NCBI GenBank assembly: GCA_016931575.1
Contig: JAFGEO010000146.1
Coordinates: 1-64,000, forward strand
DNA from: Bacteroidales bacterium
GTDB lineage: Bacteria > Bacteroidota > Bacteroidia > Bacteroidales > UBA10428
Direction: 5' to 3'
DNA: 64,000 nucleotides
A program made the position numbers and the translations under genes. This document shows positions 37,301-45,181 of the stretch, one piece after another; position 1 is the first letter of the stretch, and each line of letters starts with the position of its first letter. The notes under the pieces were generated by a model, which was not told where the DNA came from, did not search any database, and was given only the letters and a program-made list of their open reading frames with translations.

Positions 37301-38837
37301 GAGTCTCGCCTTTCAGTAATTTTACGATCAGGGCACCAGCAGAGGGGTCGTTGGAAAGTTCACCGACCTTGTAGGTCTTGCCCCGATAGGTAAATGTATA
37401 GGCTACAGCCAGGATTTCGTCATTCCTGAGTGGTGAATTCAGGGAAACATAACCCAGTTCTGGGTTGAGAGTATATTCCCTGTCTGAAAGCGGCCGGGCC
37501 AACTCGATCTTCACATAATCGCGTCCGGCATCATATTCCCCGTCACTCATTGATTCGATAGCAGCTTCCACCGATCCGAGGTCGCGGATACCACCATAAC
37601 CCAGGAATCTTGCGTACAATCCGTTTGCATCGTTTGAGGGAGGCAAATCGTTCCCCTTTACAGGACCAATGATATCCAGGTCAGAATAGTAATGAGGCAG
37701 GCCATTGGCGTCCCTTCCTTCACCAAGATCCATGAAGGCCACGATATCCCTGGACTCATCAAAATTATTTTGTTTGTTTACCACCCATACTTCGATCTGC
37801 TGGATCTGCAATTGCGATTCAATATAGGGAAGATTCTGTAACCATTCGTTGTAATGATCCCGAAAAAAGTGGGACAGGAAGAAATGACGGTTGGCATCGT
37901 ATTCATCCACATCAATTTCAAATTCCGTGAGCTGTGCACCACCCTGCACCGTAATGGTAGAGGATTCTCCTTCCTGGTGGCTCATGACACTGGTGACATT
38001 CAGGTGTCCGAACTGCAATTCCGTTTTCAGACCGAAGAGACTCTGGCTACCGGTAATGAGAGAACCCGGGAGGCTGAAACTGATATCCCCGGCTTCTATC
38101 TTTTTAATGATCTCATCCTCTTTCCCGGCGTATTCCAACTTTGTTTTATTCTCAAAATTGAAAGTAGCTTCGGTATTGTAACTCAGCTCCACTTCCATTT
38201 TATCGCCGATGGCCCCGGTGACGTTCATCATGATCTTTTCTTTAAAAAGGAAAGATCCGTTTTTCCGGTTTTTCATCGGGATCAAAGGGTTGTTTTGTTC
38301 GGTAATGGTATAACCAAAAATCAACTCTGCACTTCCCTGCGGGGTAATGTTTATAAGGTCAGATCCGAACACCTTGTCAATATCCTGGTTCCCCAACCTC
38401 AGGTTCTTCAAAAAGGACGGGCCGGCACCAAGGTCTTCCGGGGCTTTCTCACGCCAATAGGCACTCTGGGATTTTCTGGCTTCAAAATTACGGTACTCAT
38501 CCATAGACATGGAACCGGAAGGGCGGATATCATACTCTCCGACTTTTTCCGTGAAGACGTAGCGTTTGGATACGGGATCATAGACCACTTCCCTTTTAAT
38601 ATTGGAAGGGGGGCGAAGGTACAGGGGTGATTGTACGTGAGAATCAGAGAAGGGATACTTGTCTTCCACTAAGGGGTATCGTAAACCTTCGATTGTCCCT
38701 AGGGTATCGGTAGGAGAAACCTGTGCTGCCAATGGTTGTCCGTTCACGAGCCATAACAGGCCGCCAAGACAGGTCAGCAAAAAGATTTTGCCTGCAACAC
38801 CCTCCCTATATTTTGCTCTTCCCTTTATTAACAGCAC
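31347..38837 (-). CDS. sprA: SprA/Sov, outer-membrane translocon of the type IX secretion system
   Basis: A 2,496-residue outer-membrane beta-barrel protein, the length expected for SprA (Flavobacterium) or Sov (Porphyromonas). It forms the very large channel through which T9SS cargo crosses the outer membrane. N-terminal signal (about 18-38, ending A-A-Q). Dense Tyr/Asn-rich amphipathic strands run to the C-terminus, which ends with alternating pattern G-F-N-L-R-L-T-L typical of outer-membrane barrels. It starts 16 bases after ruvA and is followed by gcvH, the conserved order. The GH43 protein encoded at 58.5-60.2 kb carries a sorting domain that would use this system. Confidence 0.95.
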   Translation of the reverse strand: MLLIKGRAKYREGVAGKIFLLTCLGGLLWLVNGQPLAAQVSPTDTLGTIEGLRYPLVEDKYPFSDSHVQSPLYLRPPSNIKREVVYDPVSKRYVFTEKVGEYDIRPSGSMSMDEYRNFEARKSQSAYWREKAPEDLGAGPSFLKNLRLGNQDIDKVFGSDLINITPQGSAELIFGYTITEQNNPLIPMKNRKNGSFLFKEKIMMNVTGAIGDKMEVELSYNTEATFNFENKTKLEYAGKEDEIIKKIEAGDISFSLPGSLITGSQSLFGLKTELQFGHLNVTSVMSHQEGESSTITVQGGAQLTEFEIDVDEYDANRHFFLSHFFRDHYNEWLQNLPYIESQLQIQQIEVWVVNKQNNFDESRDIVAFMDLGEGRDANGLPHYYSDLDIIGPVKGNDLPPSNDANGLYARFLGYGGIRDLGSVEAAIESMSDGEYDAGRDYVKIELARPLSDREYTLNPELGYVSLNSPLRNDEILAVAYTFTYRGKTYKVGELSNDPSAGALIVKLLKGETQSPKFSNWDLMMKNVYSIGAYQVSQEKFVLDILYRNDKTGVPVNYLGDSTISVDMQNQPLLKVLELDNLDGRNEPNPDGMFDFVEGVTINPRNGRVYFPVLEPFGSDLRERIEGENPGFAAIKAADRYVFQELYDSTKTRAEQIAEKNKFFLKGVYRSSSSSEIQLNAMNVPRGSVKVTAGGRQLVENQDFTVDYTLGRVKIINSGLMESGTPIKISLESTATFQMQTKTLLGTHLDYRFNENFNIGATVMNLTERPITEKVNMGDEPISNTIWGLNTSYRTKSQLLTTLVDALPFIQTKETSSIMMEGEFAHLIPGQSKAIGKNGIAYIDDFEAAQTKIEMKYFSSWTLASAPKDNRDFSWGDEDGLASGYGRAKLAWYVVDPLFYKNTGYNPGNDAIFEDLKSHYARRVREKEIFPQRESDIPGQNFLTILNLAYYPDERGPYNYNPNLTAEAKLPNPEDNWAGVMRSISQTDFETSNIEFIEFWLMDPYLEDEEHTGGDLFIHLGEISEDVLRDSRKSFEGGLPADPSDLSDILITDWGHIPGQKTYLNTFEGEEARPNQDVGLDGLNNENETNFFSNYLDNLNASASEIVSSDPSGDDFRYYLNEEHDLNNHGIFERYKDYNNLEGNSPSLSGTSETTESNSNMPDIEDVNNDNTLNTVETYFQYRVSLRPGDLDEMGKNYIVDEIEVDVDEFDIPVKWYQFKIPLDDWEKKVGDIQDFKSIRFMRIMVSGFEQNVFLRFATLDLVRGEWRRYTSEIAETSPVVSDQEDAGNFEVSAVNIEENSQKVPVNYILPKGISRVTDPGNPQVAHLNEQSLVMKVNDLEDADARAVFKNIQLDLRQYKNLEMFIHAEALPGHEGEIDDYELSAFIRLGSDYQNNYYEIEVPLELTQPGVYNGDVIKDREAVWPDNNSIEFIMEELVELKQERNRMVREDPLNYSIQSVYSKPVEVYEGGKVVKYNTIKVKGNPNFSNIRQIMLGVRNPGDANNYGLNDGLTKSAEIWFNELRLTDFNNKGGWATNGRVQAQLADFGVVSIAGSKSTAGFGSIEEKVEERSMEDINEFDISSNMELGKFFPEKAKVSIPLYVASSKTIINPEYFPKDPDIKFKDVLEEAATRAERDSLKVISQDHTSRASINLTNIRWNKKIKKADVLSPANISASLGYTETLERNYSTEYNNLWKYNLGLNYVFNTRPKNIQPFKKSKVMRKPIFKLVRDLNFNPYPSRFTFGTVMDRNYQEIKLRNVYEDVELLIEPTVNKDFTWDRKYDMKWDLTRSLKLDYSATNIARIDEPQGQYDLFKDENEVWKEEVWQNIIEGGRNMNFNQKVDISYNVPINKIPFLNWANLNTSYGTNYSWTRGDVLSDETRVLGNTIKNSNTLKITSNLNLRSLYGKVPYLKQLDQKIKSRGPKKEEDEARYKEVRYEKRSFLKKDSPRAITHKLKTEEVTVTVTDVEGKVIAVNLRIINENRIEITADQDVSGVNVVVVGKIPRGENPLIFIADNTLRLLTGFKSLNLSWTRTSGSLLPGYLPETSLFGFNLQDDYYGAPGYQFVMGMQDTGLVRKAIDANMITRERTFSQPYEFNTRDEVSYRASYEPFKGLRIDFTGSRSYSEFNEQIFFYDDSLGNYNDFQVDHIYRSGSFSISTVTLATAFESPSEENNYYSEAFEQLRINRSAISRRLYRERMGLSENYTSTLTHGNSEALYDGYGSTSQEVLIPAFLAAYTGVDPENVTLETFFWTILPNWRLSFDGLSELDFIQKLMKTLSISHSYKSTYSINGFGTNVSYFDTFDPGYFDADEGVYGLIRDSENDYISRYQFNAISIKEELRPLIGLDMTWHNSFLTKIEFGRSRTISMSLNNNQINESRNNDYTLGAGYRFKEVPVNIRTGGQKQQVKSDLNIRLDITMRDNMTVLRFLADDPLVEDDNRVTTGGKETKIGLTADYVFSDRFSMQFFFNRDVVNPYTATTYPTKETSFGFNLRLTL

Positions 38838-38853
38838 TCGAAATATGGTATTA

Positions 38854-39435
38854 CTATAAAAGTTTTAAGGCTTTTTTGATCAAATCCTCGACCGGATATT
38901 CCTCTTCAGCTGACAACAGCTTATCGATAACCTTTTCTGCCTGTTTCCTTCCAAAACCAAGGATCTCCAGTGCAGATAACGCTTCTTTCTTTAATGTATT
39001 GTCTGCGGGTTTGAATAATTGCGCAGAATCCGAACTTTTCACAACCTTGTCTTTCAGGTCAACGATAATCCGCTGAGCAGATTTTGCACCTATACCTTTG
39101 ATGGATTGAAGCAAGGCCACATTCCCGTCGGCAATGGCATGCTGTGCCTCATCCGGAGACATGGAGGAAAGGATCATGCGGGCAGTATTGGCACCCACTC
39201 CGGAAACTGAGATCAGTAGCCGGAAAACCTTACGTTCTTCCTGGCTGAAAAAGCCAAAAAGCAGGTGTGCATCTTCCCGGATCACCTGGTGGAGAAATAT
39301 CTGCACTTCAGTTGCCCCCTGCAACTGGGTGTAGCTAAATAGCGAAATGTTGATGGCATAGCCTATTCCGGCTTGTTCAAGTATCAGCTGCGTAGGTGTC
39401 AGCTCAGCTATGTTTCCTTTTATGTATTCGAGCAT
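38854..39435 (-). CDS. ruvA: Holliday junction DNA helicase subunit RuvA
   Basis: Binds Holliday junctions and recruits the RuvB motor for branch migration. The 193-residue protein starts M-L-E-Y-I-K-G and has an OB-fold N-domain, tandem helix-hairpin-helix motifs (L-L-I-S-V-S-G-V-G-A-N-T-A and L-Q-S-I-K-G-I-G-A-K-S-A-Q-R), and the C-terminal RuvB-binding domain (L-E-I-L-G-F-G-R-K-Q-A-E-K). Upstream neighbour sprA follows after 16 bases. Confidence 0.96.
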   Translation of the reverse strand: MLEYIKGNIAELTPTQLILEQAGIGYAINISLFSYTQLQGATEVQIFLHQVIREDAHLLFGFFSQEERKVFRLLISVSGVGANTARMILSSMSPDEAQHAIADGNVALLQSIKGIGAKSAQRIIVDLKDKVVKSSDSAQLFKPADNTLKKEALSALEILGFGRKQAEKVIDKLLSAEEEYPVEDLIKKALKLL

Positions 39436-39498
39436 GATGAGTCCAGCTAGGTGATCATATACGGTTAGGTTTAAAGTTCAGCAGGATCTCCTCCGGGA

Positions 39499-40551
39499 TT
39501 ACAGATCCGAGATGTCATAGGATTTAAGGGGATTGGCTGTCAGTTCTGCAAAACCATTGCGTGCAGCAAAGATATCGCAGGCGAGATAAATGGCATGGCG
39601 AAGTGATTCAGGGGATGCCTGGTCCTTACCTGCCAGTTCGAATGCGGTACCATGCGCGGGCGATGTTCTGATGATTGGGAGGCCGGCGGTAAAGTTAACC
39701 CCTCCATGATAGTCCATGCTTTTAAACGGGATCAGTCCCTGATCATGGTACATTGCCAGAATTCCGTCAAAGCGACTGAAGTGCCCCGATCCAAAGAAGC
39801 CATCAGCCGGAAAGGGCCCGAAGGCCAGAATATTTTCTTCACGCAGGGCATCGAGAGCCGGTACGATCTCCTTTTGTTCTTCATCTCCGATTACACCATT
39901 GTCACCGGCATGGGGATTCAATCCCAGGACAGCTATCCTGGGTTTCCGAATGCCAAAATCCTTGATCAGGGATTGGTTCATGATCCTGACTTTCCGCATG
40001 ACGCTGTCCCTGGTGATATATTCGGGTACTTTGGACAAGGGAATATGGGCTGTAAGCACACCAATCCTGAAATATTGGTTGATCATAAACATCAATGCTC
40101 CTTCCGTATCGAAACGCGACTCCAGAAAATCGGTATGCCCGGCATACTGAAATTTATCCGATTGGATGTTGTATTTATTGATCGGCCCGGTTACCAGCAC
40201 ATCGATCTTGCCGTCTGCCAGATCCTGGGTAGCAATTTCCAGCGCCTCTATGGAAGCCTTGCCGGCATACGAAGTTGATTTACCGAGCTCAACCCTGACA
40301 TCTTCGTCGATGCAATTGATGATGTTTGCCCGTTTGGCATTTGCTTCTTCAGGTGATTTGACCGTATTAAAACTAAAATTATCGATATTCAGTGCTTTTC
40401 GGTGATAGGCGGCCACTTTCGGGGAACCATAAACAACAGGAATATAGGAATCCAGAATCCTGTTATCCATCAGTGCTTTAATTATGACCTCATAACTGAT
40501 GCTATTAATATCGCCGTGGGTAATCCCAACTACTATTTTATTGTTCTTCAT
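39499..40551 (-). CDS. pdxA: 4-hydroxythreonine-4-phosphate dehydrogenase PdxA
   Basis: Oxidises 4-phosphohydroxy-L-threonine in pyridoxal phosphate synthesis. The 350-residue protein has the start G-I-T-H-G-D-I-N-S-I-S-Y-E, T-G-P-I-N-K, Y-A-G-H-T-D-F-L with a metal-ligand His, G-L-N-P-H-A-G-D-N-G, and A-M-Y-H-D-Q-G-L-I-P-F-K. Slightly longer than the E. coli enzyme, as usual in Bacteroidota. ruvA follows after 63 bases. Confidence 0.94.
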   Translation of the reverse strand: MKNNKIVVGITHGDINSISYEVIIKALMDNRILDSYIPVVYGSPKVAAYHRKALNIDNFSFNTVKSPEEANAKRANIINCIDEDVRVELGKSTSYAGKASIEALEIATQDLADGKIDVLVTGPINKYNIQSDKFQYAGHTDFLESRFDTEGALMFMINQYFRIGVLTAHIPLSKVPEYITRDSVMRKVRIMNQSLIKDFGIRKPRIAVLGLNPHAGDNGVIGDEEQKEIVPALDALREENILAFGPFPADGFFGSGHFSRFDGILAMYHDQGLIPFKSMDYHGGVNFTAGLPIIRTSPAHGTAFELAGKDQASPESLRHAIYLACDIFAARNGFAELTANPLKSYDISDL

Positions 40552-40746
40552 CGTCTGCCAATTAAAAACCTACATAGAAAAGAATTGTGGCATGTACTTA
40601 AAAGCTGTTCAACCGGTATGGTATCATCATTCTGAGTTCCGGCTTAACCGGAGTTCAGGTGCTGCAAATCCTTATCCTGTAAAGTTCGCTAAAAATAGTA
40701 ATTCTAGACGAGATTTTTACCGCGATTGCTCAACAAGCTAAAGCGC

Positions 40747-41121
40747 TTATTCTGAAGGATTAGCGTTCCTGAAATGTTCACGGGTAAGAACTTTCTTTAG
40801 CTCGCGCTCCAAAATAAGGTGGGTAATGGTTTCTTGCAGGGGGAGATCGCCCATTTCCCGGGCCCCTTTATTTATCGATTTTTCACTGATATCAATAGCA
40901 TACAGGAGTGAGTAGAGCCTGCTTTGATTATTCCTGAGAAGCTTCTCTATCACAAGGGTCAGCTGATCAAAAAGTTCATCATAGGCCATATGAATGTTAA
41001 CAGGAAAGTCAATATCCAGCCCAAACAGTGAAAAATCCTTAATGACCTGTCCGGCTGTTTTACGGACTATTTCCTCATCATTTTTTTTCTTCAGAAAATC
41101 ATCTTTGGGAATAAGATCCAT
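40747..41121 (-). CDS. Conserved Bacteroidota hypothetical between DUF4837 gene and pdxA
   Basis: A 124-residue soluble, helical, acidic protein. The longest frame starts inside the DUF4837 gene; the Met at 41121 (M-D-L-I-P-K-D-D) leaves a 22-base gap and a sensible N-terminus. Visible features are D-F-P-V-N-I and a helix with L-V-I-E-K-L-L-R-N-N-Q-S-R-L-Y-S-L-L-Y, then D-I-S-E-K. I recall it as a small conserved protein of this phylum with no assigned role. It is probably cotranscribed with the lipoprotein gene upstream. Confidence 0.65.
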   Translation of the reverse strand: MDLIPKDDFLKKKNDEEIVRKTAGQVIKDFSLFGLDIDFPVNIHMAYDELFDQLTLVIEKLLRNNQSRLYSLLYAIDISEKSINKGAREMGDLPLQETITHLILERELKKVLTREHFRNANPSE

Positions 41122-41143
41122 CACAATCGGTTCGGGTTCTGTT

Positions 41144-42142
41144 TTACAAAATTTTAAGGGATGAAAGGACTGCTTCCAGTTCGAGCATCGGGTTTCTTTT
41201 CTTCTTTTCCGGAGCGTAGGTCGATCCGTCAATCATTATCACCCTTTGGTGCACGGTGTCCAGCTGACAAATACTCACAAAGGGTCCACCCATGGCTACG
41301 CTGCCTTCCGTACCTTCACTCATTCTCCATAATCCTCTGAGCTCGTAGGTCATTTTCCCGTTCATGGAATATTCCTTATAACCGGGATCCAGCAGGGGTT
41401 CAATCATCATATGCGATCCTTCATACGATCCGGGAACATACAGCGTGGTCATTTTTTCGCGTTCCCTGAGAACGAATTCCCTGTTTAGAGGTGCTTTACC
41501 GGTATAGGGCAGGGAATAAATGAAAACCATTTGTCGTATTCCCTGATTATACTGCTGAATCCACATAAAATTACTTTTCTGCTCCACGATGGCATAGCCG
41601 GCCGGAATGGACAGGTCAATTTTAAAACTCTTCGTGAGTTTTTCGGTGATTTTTCCGTTTTTATTGGTATTAAAAAGGGTGAGCACCCTTTTTTTCTCAG
41701 CATCAAGAAATTCCTTGAGGATGATTTCCTTTTTATACTGGACCAGCTGTACAAGTTTCTCTTCGGTCGGGGCTATCAGACTGACAACCCTTTGCGTATT
41801 TGACCAGGGACTCTGATGAACCTGAATTTTTGCACTCCCATCTTCGGAATCCATGATCACTTGCAACACATTGCGGTGCAATTTATTATTATCGGTGAAG
41901 GAAGCCGGTTCGATCTGTTTAATAATGAACTGTGATTCATCCTGTGGAAGCCCGAATACCGGTGCCTCCAGCAATCGCCTGAGGCTATCGCCGGCGGGTC
42001 CAATCCAGACTTCGTTATCAACCACAACCAAAATTTCACCCATTTCTCCTGTTGGTGGCTTCATATCAGAGTTAAAGAAAGGCTGATTACATGAAAACAG
42101 CAACATAAAAATCAATAACGTCAGGAAAGAATACTTCTTCAT
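41144..42142 (-). CDS. DUF4837 family lipoprotein
   Basis: A 332-residue lipoprotein: signal with L-L-F-S-C, Cys 18 lipidated. The body matches DUF4837: G-E-M-G-E-I-L-V-V-V-D-N-E-V-W, L-P-Q-D-E-S-Q-F, and R-G-L-W-R-M-S-E. Restricted to Bacteroidota, function unknown. Position in a run with a lytic transglycosylase, Tat component and RseP suggests an envelope role. Confidence 0.85.
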   Translation of the reverse strand: MKKYSFLTLLIFMLLFSCNQPFFNSDMKPPTGEMGEILVVVDNEVWIGPAGDSLRRLLEAPVFGLPQDESQFIIKQIEPASFTDNNKLHRNVLQVIMDSEDGSAKIQVHQSPWSNTQRVVSLIAPTEEKLVQLVQYKKEIILKEFLDAEKKRVLTLFNTNKNGKITEKLTKSFKIDLSIPAGYAIVEQKSNFMWIQQYNQGIRQMVFIYSLPYTGKAPLNREFVLREREKMTTLYVPGSYEGSHMMIEPLLDPGYKEYSMNGKMTYELRGLWRMSEGTEGSVAMGGPFVSICQLDTVHQRVIMIDGSTYAPEKKKRNPMLELEAVLSSLKIL

Positions 42143-42201
42143 AGTTTATTTTTTTTTCGATATCCCTTACAAAAATCTTGCCTTAATTTCAGGATACTCA
42201 A

Positions 42202-43368
42202 TTATTGATGTACCCAGATGTTAAGAGTTTGCCCGGGATAGAGTGTTGTTGAATTCAGATTATTCCAGGCTTTGATATTCTCAATGGTGCAATTGTAGTT
42301 GATGGCGATTTTATGACAGAACTCGCCACGCTGCACAACATGAACAACCCTGTTTCGGTTAAGGGTCGAACCAGCCTCCGACAACAGGGTATTATAATCT
42401 GTCCGGGGAACGCTGGTGGTCAGGATTTTCTTTTCGTTTCGAAGGTATACGGGAATGAGTTCCCTGGGTAATATCAGAATGCAGGCCTGTTCCCTTCTGG
42501 GAATATACAGTTTGCTGTACATCGGATTCATTTCCGCCAGTTGGCTTACGGGAAGCCCAATTACGGATGAAATTTGTTGAAAGGAAACAGCGTAGCTGAT
42601 CCTGAGGGTATCGGTCATGCGGTAGCCCAAATCCGCAGGTCGCTTATGCAAACCGTGATTTTCAGGATACGTCATCAGGTACATCATCGCGATAAAAGCA
42701 GGCACATAGGCCTTTGCCTGAGCCGACAAATAGGGGCGTATTTCCCAGTAATTGGTTTTCCCGCCTGAACGTTCGATAGCCTTCCGAACCTCTCCGGGTC
42801 CTCCGTTGTAACTGGCCATAACCAGGTTCCAGTCATGATACGTCAGGTAAAGGTAACTCAGGTATTTGCAGGCAGCCTCGGTGGCCTTATAGGGATCTTT
42901 TCTTTCGTCGATATAGGAGTCCACCTGGAGATCAAACAACGAACAGGTGTTGTACAAAAACTGCCAGATCCCCACGGCACCAGAACTCGAACGGGCCAGA
43001 GGATTCAGCCCAGACTCAATCACGGCAAGGTATTTAAGTTCCAGGGGCAAATCATACTTATCAAGCATTTCCTCAATAAGGGGAAAGTAAACTTCTGCAC
43101 GCTGCAGGGCAAGTTCAATATCACCGCGCCGCTGACTGAGAAAGAAGTCGATTTTAGTCAGCACCTCATCATTCAGGGTAACCTCAATGGGAGTTTTCTG
43201 ATCCAGGTGTTTAAAACAGGCTTCAAGGTTTCCTCTACTGCTCTTTTCGATGACGGATGCAGAGGCAATCATACCTGAATTGCCAATGGATTCTGAAGAC
43301 TGAGAAAACACAGAAGAATGAAAAAATATAGATACAACGATCAGTAAAGAAATAGGGTTTCTCTGCAT
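42202..43368 (-). CDS. Lytic transglycosylase (MltD-like) with SLT and LysM domains
   Basis: A 388-residue secreted murein hydrolase. Signal (about 1-22). The SLT domain has the catalytic Glu at 118 in A-V-I-E-S-G-L-N-P, followed by S-S-S-G-A-V-G-I-W-Q-F and M-A-S-Y-N-G-G-P-G-E-V. A LysM domain closes the protein (about 342-386: H-V-V-Q-R-G-E-F-C then L-Y-P-G-Q-T-L-N-I-W-V). A second, degenerate LysM-like stretch precedes it (about 255-310). Cleaves glycan strands to 1,6-anhydromuropeptides during wall remodelling. Between tatA and the DUF4837 gene. Confidence 0.88.
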   Translation of the reverse strand: MQRNPISLLIVVSIFFHSSVFSQSSESIGNSGMIASASVIEKSSRGNLEACFKHLDQKTPIEVTLNDEVLTKIDFFLSQRRGDIELALQRAEVYFPLIEEMLDKYDLPLELKYLAVIESGLNPLARSSSGAVGIWQFLYNTCSLFDLQVDSYIDERKDPYKATEAACKYLSYLYLTYHDWNLVMASYNGGPGEVRKAIERSGGKTNYWEIRPYLSAQAKAYVPAFIAMMYLMTYPENHGLHKRPADLGYRMTDTLRISYAVSFQQISSVIGLPVSQLAEMNPMYSKLYIPRREQACILILPRELIPVYLRNEKKILTTSVPRTDYNTLLSEAGSTLNRNRVVHVVQRGEFCHKIAINYNCTIENIKAWNNLNSTTLYPGQTLNIWVHQ

Positions 43369-43431
43369 TTCACTAAAAGGTAAAAACTGAAAACAATCGC
43401 CTCAGGGTTATGAAATAAACAAGTCCTGAAA

Positions 43432-43623
43432 TTACTTCTCAGATTCTACAGCGTCCTTATCATTTCCGGGTTTTTCATCCTTGGAGGCCTTCTTGAATTC
43501 TCTCATTCCCTGTCCCAGACCCCTCATGAGTTCAGGGATCTTTCTCCCTCCGAAAAGCAATAAAAGGATGAGTACGATGAGAACGATCTCGGTAGTACCC
43601 AAAAATAAAACAAATGCTGTCAT
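43432..43623 (-). CDS. tatA: Twin-arginine translocase subunit TatA/E
   Basis: A 63-residue protein: one transmembrane helix (about 8-24), the hinge F-G-G-R-K-I-P-E-L, the amphipathic helix [14 protein letters not shown], and a charged tail, the standard TatA layout. It exports folded proteins with TatC, whose gene is not in the window. A perfect -7 box (TACCTTTG on the minus strand, 43640-43647) lies within the end of rseP, but with no convincing -33. Confidence 0.9.
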   Translation of the reverse strand: MTAFVLFLGTTEIVLIVLILLLLFGGRKIPELMRGLGQGMREFKKASKDEKPGNDKDAVESEK

Positions 43624-43651
43624 TCTAGTTAGTTTTACTCAAAGGTAAAAA

Positions 43652-45049
43652 TTATTTTCCGATTAAATGGAGTATCCATTTATAAACGTCGTTACCGTTC
43701 GCATACAATAATAAGAAAAGCAGCAGGAACATTCCGACGATCTGTGCATATTCCATAAACTTGTCCCCGGGTTTGCGACCGGTGATGATCTCGTACAGCA
43801 GGAACATGACGTGTCCGCCATCCAGAGCTGGAATAGGAAGTATGTTTAGAAAAGCCAGCATCAATGAAAGGAATGCAGTAATTCCCCAGAAAGATTGCCA
43901 ATCCCAGACAGGAGGGAACAGCTTGGTAATGGACCCAAATCCTCCGACGCCTTTATACGCTCCGGTATCGAAGTTGAAGATCAGCTTAAACTGGCGGATA
44001 TAGGATTGCAGTTTTTCCTTAGCCTTAACAAACCCGGCAGGGATGGCGGGAAAGAATCCATATTCTTTGGTAACAAAGGTGTAAACACCCAGCCTGTCCA
44101 GTACATCATAACCTATGAGACCATAGTAGGCTACCTGCATTTTTCGGTTTTCTGTCAGTTGTAATTTCAAGCTAAGGGTATCCGTACTTTTTACCTGTCC
44201 TTTATCCATTTCCATTCTCTCAATAAGGACTCTTATGGTATCTCCTTTGATGGAGTCGAGCAGGGGTGGAACCTGGTCAGCATACATAATCGGATAGTCA
44301 TCTAAGCCGATCACTCTGTCATTCACTTCAAGTCCGGCATTTGAATTGATGGAATTCCCGGAAACCTCACTGATGATAAAGGGTATCCTTGGGTAAATCA
44401 GGGGACCTCTGTTCTTGCCGTCATCATTATCGATAACGCGTTCAGCAAAGTTCTCAGGAAGCTGGAAGGCGGTATCCTTTCCGTTCCGTTTTACAACCAC
44501 TTCACCTCCATAAAAGAGGTCCTCCAGGATTCCGGAAAAGTTACCGGGTTTTTTCCCATCGATAGAAATGATTTTATCCCCTGTTTCAAAGCCAATATCG
44601 TGCATGATGGAATCCGTCACCCAGATCCCGTCTGTCAGGTTCTCGTTCGGGAGGTAGCGTTCTCCCCATGTAAACAGAATGAAAGTATAGATCAGAAATC
44701 CCAGAAAGAGGTTGACCATTACGCCGCCAAGCATGATCAGCAGGCGCTGCCAGGCTGGTTTAACTCTGAATTCCCAGGGTTGGGGAGGCTGTTTCATTGC
44801 TTCCTTGTCCATGGATTCATCAATCATCCCCGAGATTTTCACATAGCCACCCAGGGGCAACCAGCCAATGCCGTATTCAGTATCTCCCTTTTTAACTTTG
44901 AACAGGGAAAACCAGGGATCAAAGAAGAGGTAAAATTTCTCCACGCGGGTTTTAAAGATCCGTGCAAAAATGAAATGTCCCAGTTCATGAAGTATGATAA
45001 GTATGGATAAGGATAACAGAAGTTGTCCGATCTTAATTAAGAGGCTCAT
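43652..45049 (-). CDS. rseP: RIP metalloprotease RseP (site-2 protease)
   Basis: A 465-residue intramembrane zinc protease. H-E-L-G-H at 21-25 in the first helix, the L-D-G-G-H motif in the third (about 410), and two PDZ-like domains between, the normal four-helix RseP. It cleaves anti-sigma factors and remnant signal peptides in the membrane. The G-W-L-P-L-G-G-Y-V-K-I-S-G-M loop is conserved. tatA follows after 28 bases; it has its own strong promoter. Confidence 0.94.
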   Translation of the reverse strand: MSLLIKIGQLLLSLSILIILHELGHFIFARIFKTRVEKFYLFFDPWFSLFKVKKGDTEYGIGWLPLGGYVKISGMIDESMDKEAMKQPPQPWEFRVKPAWQRLLIMLGGVMVNLFLGFLIYTFILFTWGERYLPNENLTDGIWVTDSIMHDIGFETGDKIISIDGKKPGNFSGILEDLFYGGEVVVKRNGKDTAFQLPENFAERVIDNDDGKNRGPLIYPRIPFIISEVSGNSINSNAGLEVNDRVIGLDDYPIMYADQVPPLLDSIKGDTIRVLIERMEMDKGQVKSTDTLSLKLQLTENRKMQVAYYGLIGYDVLDRLGVYTFVTKEYGFFPAIPAGFVKAKEKLQSYIRQFKLIFNFDTGAYKGVGGFGSITKLFPPVWDWQSFWGITAFLSLMLAFLNILPIPALDGGHVMFLLYEIITGRKPGDKFMEYAQIVGMFLLLFLLLYANGNDVYKWILHLIGK

Positions 45050-45132
45050 TTATTATCTAGTTAGTGTGAAATTCTTTCAGATTCGGGAGGCAAAAAAAGA
45101 AATGCCATGGGAAACTGATTATTATAGCCCTG

Positions 45133-45163
45133 CAAAATTAGAATAATTCGTCAGAAGGTCAAA
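45133..45163 (-). promoter_or_regulatory. Perfect Bacteroidota-type promoter of rseP
   Basis: On the minus strand: TTTG (45160-45163), exactly 19 bases, then TAATTTTG (45133-45140), both boxes perfect. The start codon is about 77 bases after the predicted transcription start. Confidence 0.7.
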
Positions 45164-45181
45164 CAGACTGGAATATTTTGA

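Noticed and set aside
37854..38630. 258-codon plus-strand frame
   Set aside because: It is antisense to sprA, lacks any recognisable domain and has no start context; a shadow of the sprA coding bias.
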